From Rattus norvegicus (lineage: Eukaryota; Chordata; Mammalia; Rodentia; Muridae), in contig NC_086040.1 in NCBI RefSeq assembly GCF_036323735.1, positions 4,864,568 through 4,928,567 on the forward strand: DNA of 64,000 nucleotides. The letters are read 5' to 3'. Both the position numbers and the translations under genes were made by a program. The notes under the pieces are model-generated. The model was not told the DNA's origin and did no database searches. It worked only from the letters and a program-made list of their open reading frames with translations. Shown here piece after piece: positions 49,440 through 62,139 of this stretch; position 1 is the stretch's first letter, and each line of letters opens with the position of its first letter.

Positions 49440-49612
49440 CTCTCCTTCATTTTCGTCCTCACAGTTCTGTTTTTCTTTTTCAATTTGGACAATGATATCT
49501 AGCTTCATCTATATCCATGCCAATGATGTAATTTTGCTCTTTTTATGGTTACATAAAGGTCTAGTGTCTATATATGTCATTTATCCAATTTTGTAACATG
49601 GATATTGTGAAC
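49440..49612 (-). mobile_element. Old L1 ORF2 fragment
   Basis: Antisense L1 text on the plus strand: AGCTTCATCTATATCCATGC, then TTTTTATGGTTACATAAAGG, and TTGTAACATGGATATTGTGA. It corresponds to the ORF2 C-terminal region. Confidence 0.7.
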
Positions 49613-49919
49613 AGTGAGAAGATAAACTCATTAAATGAAGGTATCACAGGAATATACAGGTAGATACTTTCAGGTGCTTATTCCTTCAGTGGTACTATTG
49701 AATTACAAGTGATTTCAGTTTTTAGATTCTATATCAATTTTTATAGTAACTATATTAAAATTTAGTCTGAGCAACTGTATACCAGGGTACATTTTCCAGC
49801 AACACAGTATAAACATTATCATTTGTATTTATACTTCACCAATGATTTGTGGGTTTAGTATTTTTCATGTAGATTTTGATAATTACTGTACTAAATGGCC
49901 ATGTTGTCAAATTGCCTTC

Positions 49920-50400
49920 CAATTCTAATTGTTTTTGTCCATAGATTACAGCTTTCATGAGCTCTGGTCAGAGCAATGTATATGTGAACTGTGCAGCAAT
50001 TAGTGCAGATATGTGTAACTGATATAAGTACTAAGACCGTGAGAAGAAGAATGCTGAGCATAAGGCTGGGGAAACATTGCAGAAAAGGAGAAGGCAGAAC
50101 GTGAGGAGTGGGAGGATTCAATCGTGACTTCTGGACATGACACAATTATTGGACCTATGGTCTCACTTCAGCTACACTCTTATGCACACGTCCTGCACAC
50201 GATTAAGACAAGATTAGGGAACATCCCATTAGGCAGTACTCAGTGAACAAATGGATTACAAAGAAAATAAAAAAGGAAACTATGAAGAAGTTGAAATTGG
50301 AAAGGAAATGTATCTGGAGAGTAGAACGATGTTAAGGACAGGTGTCATCATGGTACATTGTACATACACATATGAAGAATAAATAAAAAGTCTAAAATAA
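49920..50400 (+). mobile_element. Possible old L1 3' UTR
   Basis: Purine-rich plus-strand text ending in GAATAAATAAAAAG, with phrases (CAGTGAACAAATGGATTACA) that resemble the 3' UTR of old rodent L1. The match is by memory and weak. Confidence 0.35.
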
Positions 50401-51121
<721 letters not shown>

Positions 51122-51300
51122 TTCTCATGACAAAATTTGCTTTCTCTTCTGGTGTTTTGTGGGCTATTGATGAGCTAAAACCTCTTCCTTCCCAACATAG
51201 CACTTACAATAGATTATTTTTCACTGTCAATTCTATAGACACTAAAGATAGAAAAAACACTGAAAATAGTATTGTTTTCTATCCAGAAAGTTCTTTTTTG

Positions 51301-51352
51301 ACTTCATCATCATCTTCATAATCATCACCACCATCATCACCATCTTCATCTA
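51301..51352. repeat. (CAT)n trinucleotide tract
   Basis: Degenerate CAT/CTT/CAC triplets over about 50 bp. Confidence 0.85.
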
Positions 51353-53189
51353 ATTTACATGAAATTGAATTTGGAATTTTGTTACACCAAAGAATGAAAT
51401 GAGAAGTATTCTGCTTGAATCAGAGATATTGATGAACACTAGGTCCTGTGCAGTCATTTAGTGTTATAAAGGCATTGCCACAGTTGCTTCAGATGATAGA
51501 TTGAAATGCTAGTGCCCTATACAGCAGAGTTTGAGAGTCCCTTAGTGAGAGAATGGTCTTTTACAGCTAGGCCTTCATTAACAGACTTTGATTTAACCCA
51601 TCTACCAATGAAGTGAAATTGTTCCAGAAATAAAATAGTGCCTCTCCAGAAACAGCTCTTATCAACTAATACGCATCTACTTCTCTTTCTTAATTGTCAT
51701 GTTAATATGGGATACATTATATTCCGATTTATTAATAGTATTTTAGTATTATTTGGGCTAATTGTTAAAAATTCTAAGGAACATACCTATGCCATGATTG
51801 TATCCCATAAAACTTTTATTTTGATCTTGAAGGGTTTCCTGAAAACTGAAGTTTCAAAAATGTATATGTTCCCATTCAAAACTTGTAACAACCATCATGT
51901 GAAACTCCCACTGAACCTCAATGTATTGATGTCTCTGAAAGCATTTAAAGACTCTCCTACTTATTTATTGCAACTCTACAGAGCCTTCACTCCCAAAAGT
52001 GGCAGTTCCAGGTTGTCTGTAAACAAATACTTTCTATGCGTTGGAAAGTGTTTAAAACATTTTCCTTAACTTTTGATATGAAACTAGTTAGGGCTTTGAG
52101 AAAAGGGAGCAGACAGGCCCTAGAAAGGATGGTTTTAAAGTTCTTTTCTTGAAATTAGACTTTTTTATGAATATATATTTGGATTATGGTTTCACTTCCC
52201 TCTATTTCTCCCCCTTCTTCTATTCCTCTCCTGCCACCTGTATCTACATTACTTCTGACTCTCACTAGGAAACAAACAGTCATCTAAGTGATAAAAATAA
52301 AATAAATGTTAATGAACTGGAGTAGAGCAAAACAAGCAGATAGAAAAGAGCCAATAAGAGGCACAAGAATCAGATACAGACACAGAGACCCAGACTTCTA
52401 TTCACACACTCAGGAATTATATGGAAATATAAAACCCTGAAAAAATATATACACAAAACATATACAGTAACAATTAATAGATAAATAAACAAATAACAAA
52501 AGGAAGAAGAAATTATGAAGAAAAAGTTCTGTCCCATTATGAGACAAGGATCCTCCAAAGACAATGTGGAGTTCCCTTAGCCGTTTATACACAGTCTACC
52601 CTTAAAATTAGTTTGCGTACCAAGTGAGATTCTCTTGGAGAAAATTACGTTTTCATTTTCAAATGATTACCCATTGGAGATAACTTCTGGTTTAGAGATA
52701 AGGTGATGTACAGGGCTTGGATTCTTTCAAGGGCTAATTAATAGGTAAGGAGATCTGTGAGTTGCTGTCTTCTGAGCACCATGCAGGTGTGACACTGAAG
52801 AAGTCACAATCTATCTGAACAGACCCTAAAAAATATTGACCCTGCTTATTCAAAGTAACTAAGGACAGTGCCGGAGAATAGAAAATGATGTAGCCACTGG
52901 TGTTTTACTAGTGATTAAATGTATAGCTTCACACCCATGTTCACAGAAATGTCTCAGGTTAAATCCAGGGGTTCATGAAGAAAAATATAAAGATATGCAC
53001 GTGCTATCAGGGTTTAGTCCAAAGAGAGTATGTTGGTTGCGGAGGATGGGAGATTAAGAGTGTAGAGGGCTTCCATACATGCGTTGTGCATGTATGCAAT
53101 TGTCAAAGGATATCTTTCTTCAAACTTCTAAATGTAACCACCAAGTGCATTTGGCAGACATTCTTTTAAGTCTGATCTATTTGTTTTTA
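51353..53189. other. 1.8 kb of unassigned DNA
   Basis: No repeat family recognised. A plus-strand frame at 51638-52069 (143 codons from a GTG; the first internal ATG is near codon 24) has no recognisable domain. A pyrimidine-rich stretch lies near 52195-52260. Confidence 0.4.
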
Positions 53190-53285
53190 AAATTGAGTCT
53201 CATTGTGTAGCTCAAATTGACATAGAACTCTCAGTGTTCTGTCACCTGCCTTCCCTGCCCTTGGTGGAGGTTTACTCTACATTGA
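53190..53285 (-). mobile_element. Old B1-like SINE fragment
   Basis: GAGTCTCATTGTGTAGCTCA followed by CATAGAACTCTCAGTGTTCT resembles a diverged antisense B1 (the 'gagtctcactatgtagc' region). Only the 3' half is visible. Confidence 0.5.
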
Positions 53286-53492
53286 CAAAATTAAAGAATA
53301 TATGTAAATCTTCTGTTTATGAAGTTTGATTATGGAATGCAATATTCTGTCATTTGTTTTTCATTTAACAATATATCTTGAAAACATGTGCAGGGGAAAT
53401 TATTCATGGAACATCATGCAATTAAGAAATGGTAGTATACTCATTTGTTTAAATAATAGCCTACCTGTGTAATTCAGATTATTTTCATTTTC

Positions 53493-53836
53493 ATTAACTG
53501 TAGGGTGCCCTCCAGTGGTGAACAACGGTACTGCTCATGCGCAGGTTTTTCACCTGGTGTCAGTTGGCCGTTAATATGCTAATGAGGGGCGGTACCATGC
53601 AAGTAAGGTGATTCATTCTCCTCCAATCCCTGGAGGACAAGTAGTGGGGTGATCCATGCCCCACCAATCCCTGAGAGATTATTAGCATACTGTTGTGTAT
53701 ATAAGGCGAGTGACTTTGCTGCTCATGCTCCCCTGTCCCTGTTCAAGAGAGCTGTACAGTAAAGGCTTGTTCCCAGAAGAAGCCTGTTGCCGCGCATCGT
53801 TCTTACTGGCGAGACGTTGGGCACGCGACAATTAAC
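53493..53836 (+). mobile_element. Solo LTR of a class II (ERVK-like) retrovirus
   Basis: A 332-bp LTR at 53499-53830 begins TGTAGGGTGCCC and ends GGGCACGCGACA, which are imperfect inverted termini. It is bounded by the 6-bp target duplication ATTAAC (53493-53498 and 53831-53836). A TATA box (GTATATAAGG) lies at about 53697-53706 and a polyadenylation signal (AGTAAA) at 53758-53763, so transcription would run to the right. U3 contains two direct copies of about 41 bp (from 53607 and 53648), each carrying CCAATCCCTG. Several CpGs survive in U5. No internal retroviral sequence is present, so the provirus was reduced by LTR-LTR recombination. Confidence 0.9.
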
Positions 53837-54134
53837 TAAAGCTCATTACTGAAAATCAGCATGGACACTGACTCATGCACTGTACTCAATGGTCATTATT
53901 TACATTATATTTTTTATCAATTACAAAACACGTTGTTGGAATGATGTCAAGGCTGTTAAGTAATGTAAGACTTGTATAAATACTGCCAAATTGCCATCTC
54001 AGAAGACTATAATAAATACATATTGCCATCAATTTTATATGAAAGTACCCATAGTATACCATTCAAAATTAAATCATGCACATATTTTAAAACAGTATCA
54101 GTCTCTGATTTCTGTCAGTTGTTGAATTAGTGAA

Positions 54135-54470
54135 TGAACTGAAGAAACTGAAGGGGACAGTAGCCTCTATAGGAAGACCAGCAGTCTCAAATCATCCCCA
54201 ACACTAGATCTCCCGGACACCTAGCCACAAACCAGGTATCATACAGAAGCTGGTCCAAGAACCTGACACATATATAGCAGAGGACTGCCTGGTCTCGCCT
54301 AATCCTGGAGAGACTTGAGGCCCCAGGGATAAGGGATGTCTAGCAGGGTCTGGGGAGCATCCTCTTGGAGTCAGGGGAGGAGGAAGTGGAATGGGATGAG
54401 GAACTGTGGGAGGGGACCTGGAGAGGTTACAATGGCAGGAATGTAAATAAATAAAACAATTTTTATAATA
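54135..54470 (+). mobile_element. L1 (Lx-type) 3' UTR end
   Basis: Plus-strand 3' UTR text: TATAGGAAGACCAGCAGTCT, CTCCCGGACACCTAGCCA, AGCAGAGGACTGCCTGGTC, and GGCAGGAATGTAAATAAATA with an A-rich end. Confidence 0.75.
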
Positions 54471-54749
54471 GTTTTAGTCATAAGTTCAAATGCTCTTTTC
54501 TTTTTAACATCTACATAGCAATTCAATGGTGAAGTTTAGCGTTTTATGGTTACTGAACTGTGTAAGCATTAATCCTTAATTTACTCTTTATGCTATTTGC
54601 GAATTTTCTCCTTTTTTATTACTTTGCATCAATTGTGTTTGCATATGTAGAATGCTTACTATTTGTGCAGAAAATACGTTCATGAATTTTTTGTATTTTA
54701 ATGATCTGTTATTTGTGAAGGTCTATATATAGACTTGAGCACATGATAA

Positions 54750-54897
54750 CAGGCACCTGTGAAACCAGAAGATGTCAGATCCCTTGGAGCTGCTTCTACT
54801 GCTGGTTCCAAGTGGCTTGATGGACATTGGGAACTGAACGTGTTTGCTCTAAAGAGCAGTAAGTGCTCTTAACTACTAAGCTAATACTACAGCACTT
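54750..54897 (-). mobile_element. B3 (B2-family) SINE
   Basis: The plus strand reads AGAAGATGTCAGATCCCTTG, then GGACATTGGGAACTGAACG, CTAAAGAGCAGTAAGTGCTC and TTAACTACTAAGCTAATACT: a B3/B2-family element with its tRNA-like 5' end at the right, hence minus strand. Confidence 0.88.
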
Positions 54898-56709
54898 ATT
54901 CCATAATTAACTCAACTGTTTATAATTTTCTCATGTATTTCAGGGTACCCTTGAACTTGAGACATCTTGCCACATTTTAGGTGCTGAGATGACATTCAGG
55001 CATTAATTTTTCCAGCTTTCTTTCCTTTATCATAGTAAGATGTGTTGGATTAAATATATTATTGTTATTCACTAAATCCTCCAAATGTTTACTTATAGAA
55101 TCTTGGCTTAGTTTCCATTTCTTTCCTTTGCAATGACCATATTAATTTTACAGTTTGCAGCTCTCTCTTTCTTTACACAATTGATCTGATGTGTTTTTCT
55201 TTCATATAGAATTAAGTAAAAGCCTTTTAGTTTTTCTTTGAATAGTTAATGTACTAAGAAAATGTGTTGAATTTCCCATTTTAAGGTCAATACAATACAT
55301 TATTTCTTTAAAATGTTCCTAGAGTTTTGTTTTTTCTTTTTCTTATTATTATTGTTCTCATTAGTTTCATTATTAATAATCTGTGTAAGCTTTTATGTAT
55401 TCTGGTCATGTAGTGAATATGGACGTCTTCCAAACAGATACGTGTAATTATCAAATTTAGGTTTTTGCTTTTTCATGGCATAAAATTTTATCTGTTCAGC
55501 CACCTCACTGGAACACACTATAAAACGTTTAGGTGAAATATAGCTCCCGGCTACTTTTATATATACAATTTTTTCATCATTTTGCTTTTAATAAATATTT
55601 TGATTATTCTAAAATATTTTCTTTTCCATGACCAGTTGGTAAATCTAGTATGCTTATTTTAATATTTGTTAATAATTTAATAATAATTATTATGTACTTC
55701 ATACCTAGCTAATATGAAATTATCTTAGATACGATTGAATAAATGTAATTAGTTACTTACAGCATGAAGCTTGGTACGTAATTTTGTTCATTATTACTAT
55801 GCATTTGCATAAAACAAAGAATATTTCATTGTCCCAATCCTGATGCCAATTTTATAAAGTATGATATATACCAACTACATGTGACCTTTAATCATTTAAA
55901 AGGAGTTAGGATTATATTATTAAATGATATTTCCACAAAATCCAGTAAATAGATTTTTTTTGCTTCAATAAATTAAACATGCTATAGCAGGAAAAAGTTT
56001 AATTTCTTTTATTACGTTAAGACCAAATTTAAATTTTCCATTCTCCTGCCTATCAGAAAGTCACCATTATTATACAGGAAGATGTGGCAAGCACAGGTCA
56101 AATTTCTAGTATAACATGTAATTACAATCATCATTCTTTTCAGTTTCAAGTGATTGTTCACGTCATGCCTGTAAAACACAATGATCAACATGGCAGGATA
56201 ACCATAAGGGGAGTGCAGTGGCATAAATAGCTTCATGATAGCCAACAGCTCTCTAAATTTGCTTAAGTCCTGTTCAATGAACATGGATGGTACTGATAAT
56301 TTAGCCACATATGTAAGGTTATTGAAGCTGTGTTTATGGTGGAGAATGTACAGCCCCTTACTTACTTAAGTCATTATCATACCTAACAACAATCAAAGCC
56401 ATGTATCCTTATATACAAAATTAAATACAGTCTCTGCAACAAAGATCACAGTAAAAATCCCAGCAATTCACAATTCAGGATAAAAATTTCAAGTCCATTC
56501 TCAATGGTTCTATCTACAAAATGTCATTTGATTCAAGACTGAGGAACATTACAGAAGAGGGGACGAGAATCTTGTAAGAGACTAAAGTTTACTATGAGAT
56601 GGTATCTCAAAGTAGCACCAGAAATTACACTTAGAACCTCTCACTAACATGACTTGCTAAACAACATCTAAGGAAGAAGGGGAATGGGCAAGAATTAAAG
56701 TTTAGTTTT
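54898..56709. other. 1.8 kb of unassigned AT-rich DNA
   Basis: Nothing recognised. The 98-codon minus-strand frame at 56308-56012 starts with GTG and has no recognisable family. Confidence 0.45.
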
Positions 56710-56719
56710 CTTTCTGTTT

Positions 56720-56770
56720 CATCCTCTTCCTCTTCCTCTTCCTCCTCCTCTTCCTCTCCTTCTCCCTGTC

Positions 56771-56802
<32 letters not shown>

Positions 56803-56834
56803 GGTCTCTCACTCCATCCTCTCTCTCTCTCTCT

Positions 56835-56892
<58 letters not shown>
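56720..56892. repeat. (CT)n polypyrimidine tract
   Basis: CCTCTT and CT repeats over about 170 bp, strongly strand-asymmetric, adjoining the 3' end of a minus-strand L1. Confidence 0.95.
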
Positions 56893-56894
56893 AA

Positions 56895-57578
56895 TTGTTG
56901 GTTCTTTCCTGTTCAAATTTCAAATGTTATTCCCTGTCCAGGTTTTCAGTCCATAAGCCCCTTAACCCTTCCCCCTACTCTTCTGTAAGGGTGTTCACAT
57001 TCCCACCCATGTATAGTCTTTCTGTTGTGGTTTTGTCCCTGGAAGCTCTGGTTTCTTGGCATTGTTATTATTATGGTGTTGCAAATCCCTTCAGCTCTTT
57101 CAATCCTTTCTCTTATTCCTCCAACAGGGTTCTGGTTCTTGGTTCAGTGGTTTGCTTTTGCATTTGCCTCTGTATTTGACATATGCTGTCTGTATCTCTC
57201 AGAAGGGATCAATATCCAGTTATTGTCAGCCTGCACTTCTTAGCTTCACCCATCTTATCTAGTTTTGGTGTCTGTACATGTATGGGCTATGTCAGCCAGG
57301 CTCTGAATGACAGGTCCTTCAGTCTCTGTTATAAACATTGCCTCCTTATCTGCTCCCATGGGTATTTTGGTTCCCCTTTTAAAGAAAGAGTAAAGCATCT
57401 GCATTTTGGTCATCCTTCTTGAGTTTCATGTTGTCTGTATATTGCACGATGGGTAATTCAAGCTTTTTGGCTAATATCTGCTTATCAATGATTGCATATC
57501 AAGTGTGTTTTTTTGTGATTGAGTACCCTCACTCAAGATGATATTTTCTAGTTCATTCTATTTGTCTATTTGTTACCG
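56895..57578 (-). mobile_element. L1 3' UTR and ORF2 terminus
   Basis: Antisense L1 3' UTR from TTGTTGGTTC (56897) through GGTTCCCCTTTTAAAGAAAG (57369), then the ORF2 end near 57480-57570 (GATGATATTTTCTAGTTC). Same layout as 8095-8741. Confidence 0.9.
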
Positions 57579-57589
57579 AAGTCATGAGC

Positions 57590-57744
57590 CAGGTAGTCAC
57601 GAGCCAGGGTTTCCCACTGTGCTTCCCAAATATTTTCTACCTGGAGAATTTGGGTTTATAAGTGGTGAATAAAGCTACAGGAGACTCTCACTCTCTCTTC
57701 CTCTCTTCCTCTCCTGGCTTGACACGATAAATTGTGTGTGTGTG

Positions 57745-57813
<69 letters not shown>

Positions 57814-57873
57814 CTTTCATCCTGCAGCCTTTCGCCCGTTTCTCGGTACTCTGTCGTTGCTGGTGCCGACACG
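57590..57873 (+). mobile_element. Possible LTR R-U5 segment with (GT)n
   Basis: AATAAA at 57668-57673 is followed by a pyrimidine-rich stretch, a long GT tract (57733-57810), and a GC-richer end reading TTTCGCCCGTTTCTCGGTAC and then TGGTGCCGACACG, which could be a U5 end next to a primer-binding-like site. It abuts retroviral pol text on the opposite strand. Assignment as an LTR is tentative. Confidence 0.4.
57733..57810. repeat. (GT)n microsatellite
   Basis: About 38 GT dinucleotides with one interruption. Confidence 0.97.
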
Positions 57874-58500
57874 TTATTACTGGTCATGTTACCAGGCAAA
57901 TTAGTATGGGCTCAAAGATGTTGTATGAAAAAATTATTTTTTCTGGCCCAAATCAAATTTTGTAATTCTAAAAGAATTTGACATACGGTACTACTCAACT
58001 GAATTGGCCTCCAATTTCAAGTGAGCGTACAGCATTAACGACATAAGCAGAGTCAGAAATTAAATTAAAAAAATCATGAAATCTTTTAAAAACTTCCAAT
58101 ACAATTTTACATTCTGTAATTTTGGGAGGTGCCTGGACTGTATTGAATTAATACTGGTTCTTGAGAATCAACCATATAGGCACCTATACCTGTTTTGGAG
58201 CCATCTGTATAAATACTTAATGCTCTAGACAAAGGCTCTGATGCAGTGACCTTTGGAAAAATCACTGGATGTTCAATGAAAAATTGTAGCATAGGATCCT
58301 TAGGATGATTGTCAAACTCTCCATCAAAACTACAGCGTAATATGGCCCAATCATCTATCAAGGCACACAATGTTTCTATCTGAGCTGTTGTATATGGTAT
58401 AATAATTTTCTTGGGTAAAATACCAAAATGCTGAATACAAGATTTAACGCCTAACACAGCAATCTGTGCAACAGCAGAAGTGTAATATTCAAGGGTCTTA
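57874..58500 (-). pseudogene. Class II endogenous retrovirus pol remnant (RT connection and RNase H)
   Basis: The minus-strand frame 58457-58107 resembles the end of the reverse transcriptase connection and the start of RNase H of betaretrovirus-like elements, with the first catalytic aspartate in a YTDGS motif (about 58210). After a stop near 58107 the homology continues with several stops to about 57874, where a GH-R-H-GLPG-like end of RNase H can be made out in decayed form. The catalytic core of the reverse transcriptase, protease and integrase are absent. The copy is clearly inactive. Confidence 0.8.
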
Positions 58501-58760
58501 TTAGGAGTGATATGGGGATAAATTGAAAGTTATATTGAGGTTATATGGAGGTGCTGTTGCTATAACCGCTTTCTTGCCTAATTTTCTGCCTCGTTGCCAC
58601 GTGGCACTAGCGTGTGGCCAGTCTGGATCATATCTCTCCCTCCTACACGGAGCAGCCTCTTCCTTGAGTTCAGCCTCATCATCCCAAAATCCCGTCTCCA
58701 AAACACTGATTTTATCCTTCATGCTACAAGGTTTGACTGCCGATTCCTACATATGAACGT
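58501..58760 (-). pseudogene. Possible retroviral gag-like remnant
   Basis: A 73-codon minus-strand frame from an ATG (58722-58501), rich in acidic residues and tryptophan (DDEAELKEEAA, then DPDWP), is reminiscent of the gag region of murine class II elements. Its position upstream of the pol remnant on the same strand fits, with the intervening genes deleted. The assignment is by style and position only. Confidence 0.4.
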
Positions 58761-59650
58761 ATGATGGTGCGGTCTCCAAAACCTCAACAAAGATACATTG
58801 CCTTAATATCATTCAGAAGCCTGGTTTCTAGGATAAGATTTCCATGAACATATCATCCCAATTTAGACCAGTTTCCCTAGAGTGGCTCATGCCACATGTT
58901 GTCTAGAACGACTCAATCCAAATTTACCAGTTTTATGTCAACTTTCTATTACCAATGTTACATTTTTTTTAACCATATCCAATAAATAAAAAGCCAATAG
59001 TCCATAGCCAGGGCTTGTAGAGAATATTTATACATTTAAAACCAATCAGAAACAGAAATGAAGTGGCTAAACATACCTTTAATATTTAAATCAATCACCA
59101 TTTTTACTTATTCTAGATGTAGTTTTAAGAGAAACACCTTGTCACATGTTGAGTCCAATAATCACAGTCAAAGATTTTTCTAAATCATCAGTTCCATTAC
59201 CTTAGAAGCTGTGAAGCTCCTGGTTTCTTTAGGATCAGCTAGTATAAACATTTAGCCAGCCCCCTGGGCAGCTTCCCCAGCCAACTTAGGCTTCTAGCTA
59301 CAGAAGCAGGCTCCAAAAGCCAATTGAAACTTTTTATTTATTTGATCCTTTCTTGAAAGGAGTTAAAGCTACATCAATGGGTGAATCAACCAGTATCTAA
59401 AATTTTAACCTTTTCTTTTAAACATGAAACACAATATATTCAAGCAACAAGAAGCAAGACCCAGACATAAATTGAAATACATTGACAGCTTGGTGCAACA
59501 AGGACAGACACTAGAAGCAGAGGAAAAGAACTAGATGGAGTTCCACCCAAGGCACCCAGATTACAATAGGAATATTTCCACTCACAACCCAATTACAATA
59601 AATCCTTCAAGCTGTATATGGGCAATGAGATGTCCAGTCTTTGTGTGTGC
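58761..59650. other. Unassigned DNA beside the retroviral remnant
   Basis: AT-rich sequence that may include more of the retroviral 5' region, but I cannot show it. Confidence 0.4.
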
Positions 59651-62010
59651 TCATCTGATAGAATGCATGAGATTATTTCTATCTTCCTGCATATGTTGAG
59701 GCCTGTTTAATGACTGATTATATGGTTAATTTTGGAGAAGGTTCCATGAGGTTCTGAAAATAATGTATATCCTTTTATTTTTAGGATGGAATGTTCTGCA
59801 AATATCTGTTAAATAAATTTGCTTCATAACTTGTTAGTTTCTCTACATCTCTGTCCAATTTCTGTTTCCATGATCTCTCCAGTGATGAGAGTAGGGTGTT
59901 GAAATCTCCTACTATTATCTATCATGTGAAGTGCAATGTATGCTTTGTACTTTAGTAAGGTTTCTTTTATATAGGCAGGTGCCCTTTCATTTGGAGCATA
60001 GATACAAACGATTGAGAGTTCATCTTGGTGGATTTTTCCTTTGATGACTATGAAGTCATCATCCTCCTTATCCTCCTTAGAAAGCCATGTCCTTCCTTAT
60101 CTTTTTTTGAAGACTTTTGGTTGTAAGTAAATTTTTTTGATATTATAATCCAACTTCAGCTTGCTTCTTCAGGCAATTTTCTTCGAAATTTGTTTTCCAG
60201 CCATGTACTCTAAGGTAGTATCCGTCTTTGTCTCTGAGGTGTGTTTCCTGCCTACAGCAAAATGCTCGATACTCTTTATGTATCGATTCTGTGAGTCTGT
60301 GTCTTTTCATTGGGGAATTGAGTCCATTGATGTTGAGAGATATTTATTATTCTAGTTAAAGGTAGAATTATGTTTATTTGTCTCTCTTTTCCTTTCATTG
60401 CAAGGAAATTATATTCTTGTTTTCAGTATGATGTATTTTCTCTCCTTTTGTTGGAGTTTTCCATTTATTATCTTTTGTAGGCCTGGATTTGCTGAAAGAC
60501 ATTTCATAAATTTGAATTTGTCATGAAATATCTTGGTTTCTCTGTCTATGTTACTTGAAAGTTTTACTGGATACAATAACTTGGTCTGGCAACTGTGCTC
60601 TCTTAGGGTCTATTTGAGATCTTTCCAGGATATTCTCACTTTCATAGTCTCTGGTGAGAAGTATGGTGTAATTCTTATAGGTCTGATTATATATCTCACT
60701 TGGCCATTTTTCCCTTTCTGCTTTTAATATTTTTTCTTTGTTTTGCAAATTTGGTATTTTGACTATAATGTGATGGGAGGAATTCCTCTTCTGCTCCAAT
60801 CTATTTGGAGTTCTGTGGGCTTCTTGTTTGTTTATGGGCATTACTTTCTTTAGGTTAGGGAAGTTTACTTTTTTAATTTGGTTGAGGATACTTACTGGCC
60901 CTTTAAGTTGGGAGTCATCTTTCTTCTATACCTATTAATCTAAGGATTGAACTTTTCATTTTGTCCTGCATTTCCTGTATGTTTTGGGCCAGAAACTTTT
61001 GGTTTTCCATTATCTTCATCAGTTGTGTCGATGATTTCTATGGAATCTCCTTCCTCTGAGATTCTCTCTTATACCTCTTGCATTCTGTTGGTGATTCTTG
61101 TATCTATGGCCCCTCATCTATTCCTTTGTTTTTCTATCTCCATCTTTGTCAACTTTTTGCTTTCTTTATTATTTCTATTTCTATTTTCAAGTTGTCCTGT
61201 TTGGTCATGTTTCCCAGAATTCTTTCATGGATGTTTGTGTTTCTTCTCTAAGGGTTTCTACTTGTTCACTTGTGTTTTCCTCCATTTTTCTAAGGGGACT
61301 CTTTAAGTTTTTCTCAAAGTCTTCCATCACTATCAACAATTGTGATTTTAAATCTAAATCTTGCTTTTCTGGTGTGTTTAAATATCCAGTATTTTCTTTG
61401 GTGGGATAACTGGGCTCTGCTGATGTCAAGTAGTATTGGTTTTTGTTTCTTAGATTTCTACGCTTCTCCCTATTCATTGGGTTGTCTTTGGTGTTCACTT
61501 ATCTTGCTGCTTCTGAGAGTGAGTTGACCCTGCTGTATTTCTCTGTGTCAGTACTGTTGTTGAACTTTTTCCTATTTTCTTTCAGCTTTTCCTGCGAACA
61601 GGTGTTCTGTTCTCATGTGTGTAGGCACTCTTGTAGACCTTCTTCCAGATCTAGGCACAGGCAGGAATGAAAATATCATGACCTTGATTGTTCCTGTATG
61701 TTCTTGCCCTCCATGGGCAAAGTTGACACTATTCAAAACCCCCTTAGTTCTGTATGGTGTGAAGTTGGGTATTCTCCTCTGACTTATCAGGAATATCCAC
61801 ACTCCTGAGGGTCCAGCACTCTCCCCTATGAGATTTGGGTACAGGGAACTATTTGGCTATTCAGTGCAGTTCTCAGTGCAGACCAGAACCCGGGGTACTG
61901 GTGGCTGACTGTTCCTATATCCCAGTGTCCAGAAGAACTGCTTAATTTCTCCTTGCATCTGGGATGTGGGCTGAGGTGCGCAGAAGTGTCAGTCTGTCCT
62001 GCAGCCTCAG
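59651..62010 (-). mobile_element. 5' half of an L1: 5' UTR, ORF1 and ORF2 endonuclease part
   Basis: Minus strand, read from 62010 downward: a 5' UTR-like region (62010-61478), ORF1 beginning with an ATG at 61477 (MNREKRRNLRN, then a TPEKQDL segment and coiled-coil-type text), the ORF1 RNA-binding part near 60841-60551 (PNRLEQKRNSSHHIIVK), and ORF2 endonuclease sequence at about 60360-59651. ORF1 normally encodes the trimeric RNA-binding chaperone of the L1 RNP. Here it is split by stops and frameshifts. The element stops near the end of the endonuclease domain. It is the only copy in the window that retains ORF1 and 5' UTR. Confidence 0.9.
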
Positions 62011-62139
62011 GATTTCCTGTGAATCATTTTTATTGCACAAATTTAAATGTAAATACAACATTCTGGTTCTTGAGTTGATTTTCTGGAAATTTGACTGGGA
62101 GAGGAAAGGCCTCAGTCTCTACCTAGAGAGCTACCCATA

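Noticed and set aside
51638..52069. 143-codon plus-strand frame in otherwise unassigned DNA
   Set aside because: No ATG at the start, no recognisable domain, and ordinary AT-rich composition; not strong enough to call a gene. A conserved mouse orthologue would change this view.
56012..56308. 98-codon minus-strand frame
   Set aside because: Begins with GTG, its first ATG is internal, and no family resemblance was seen.
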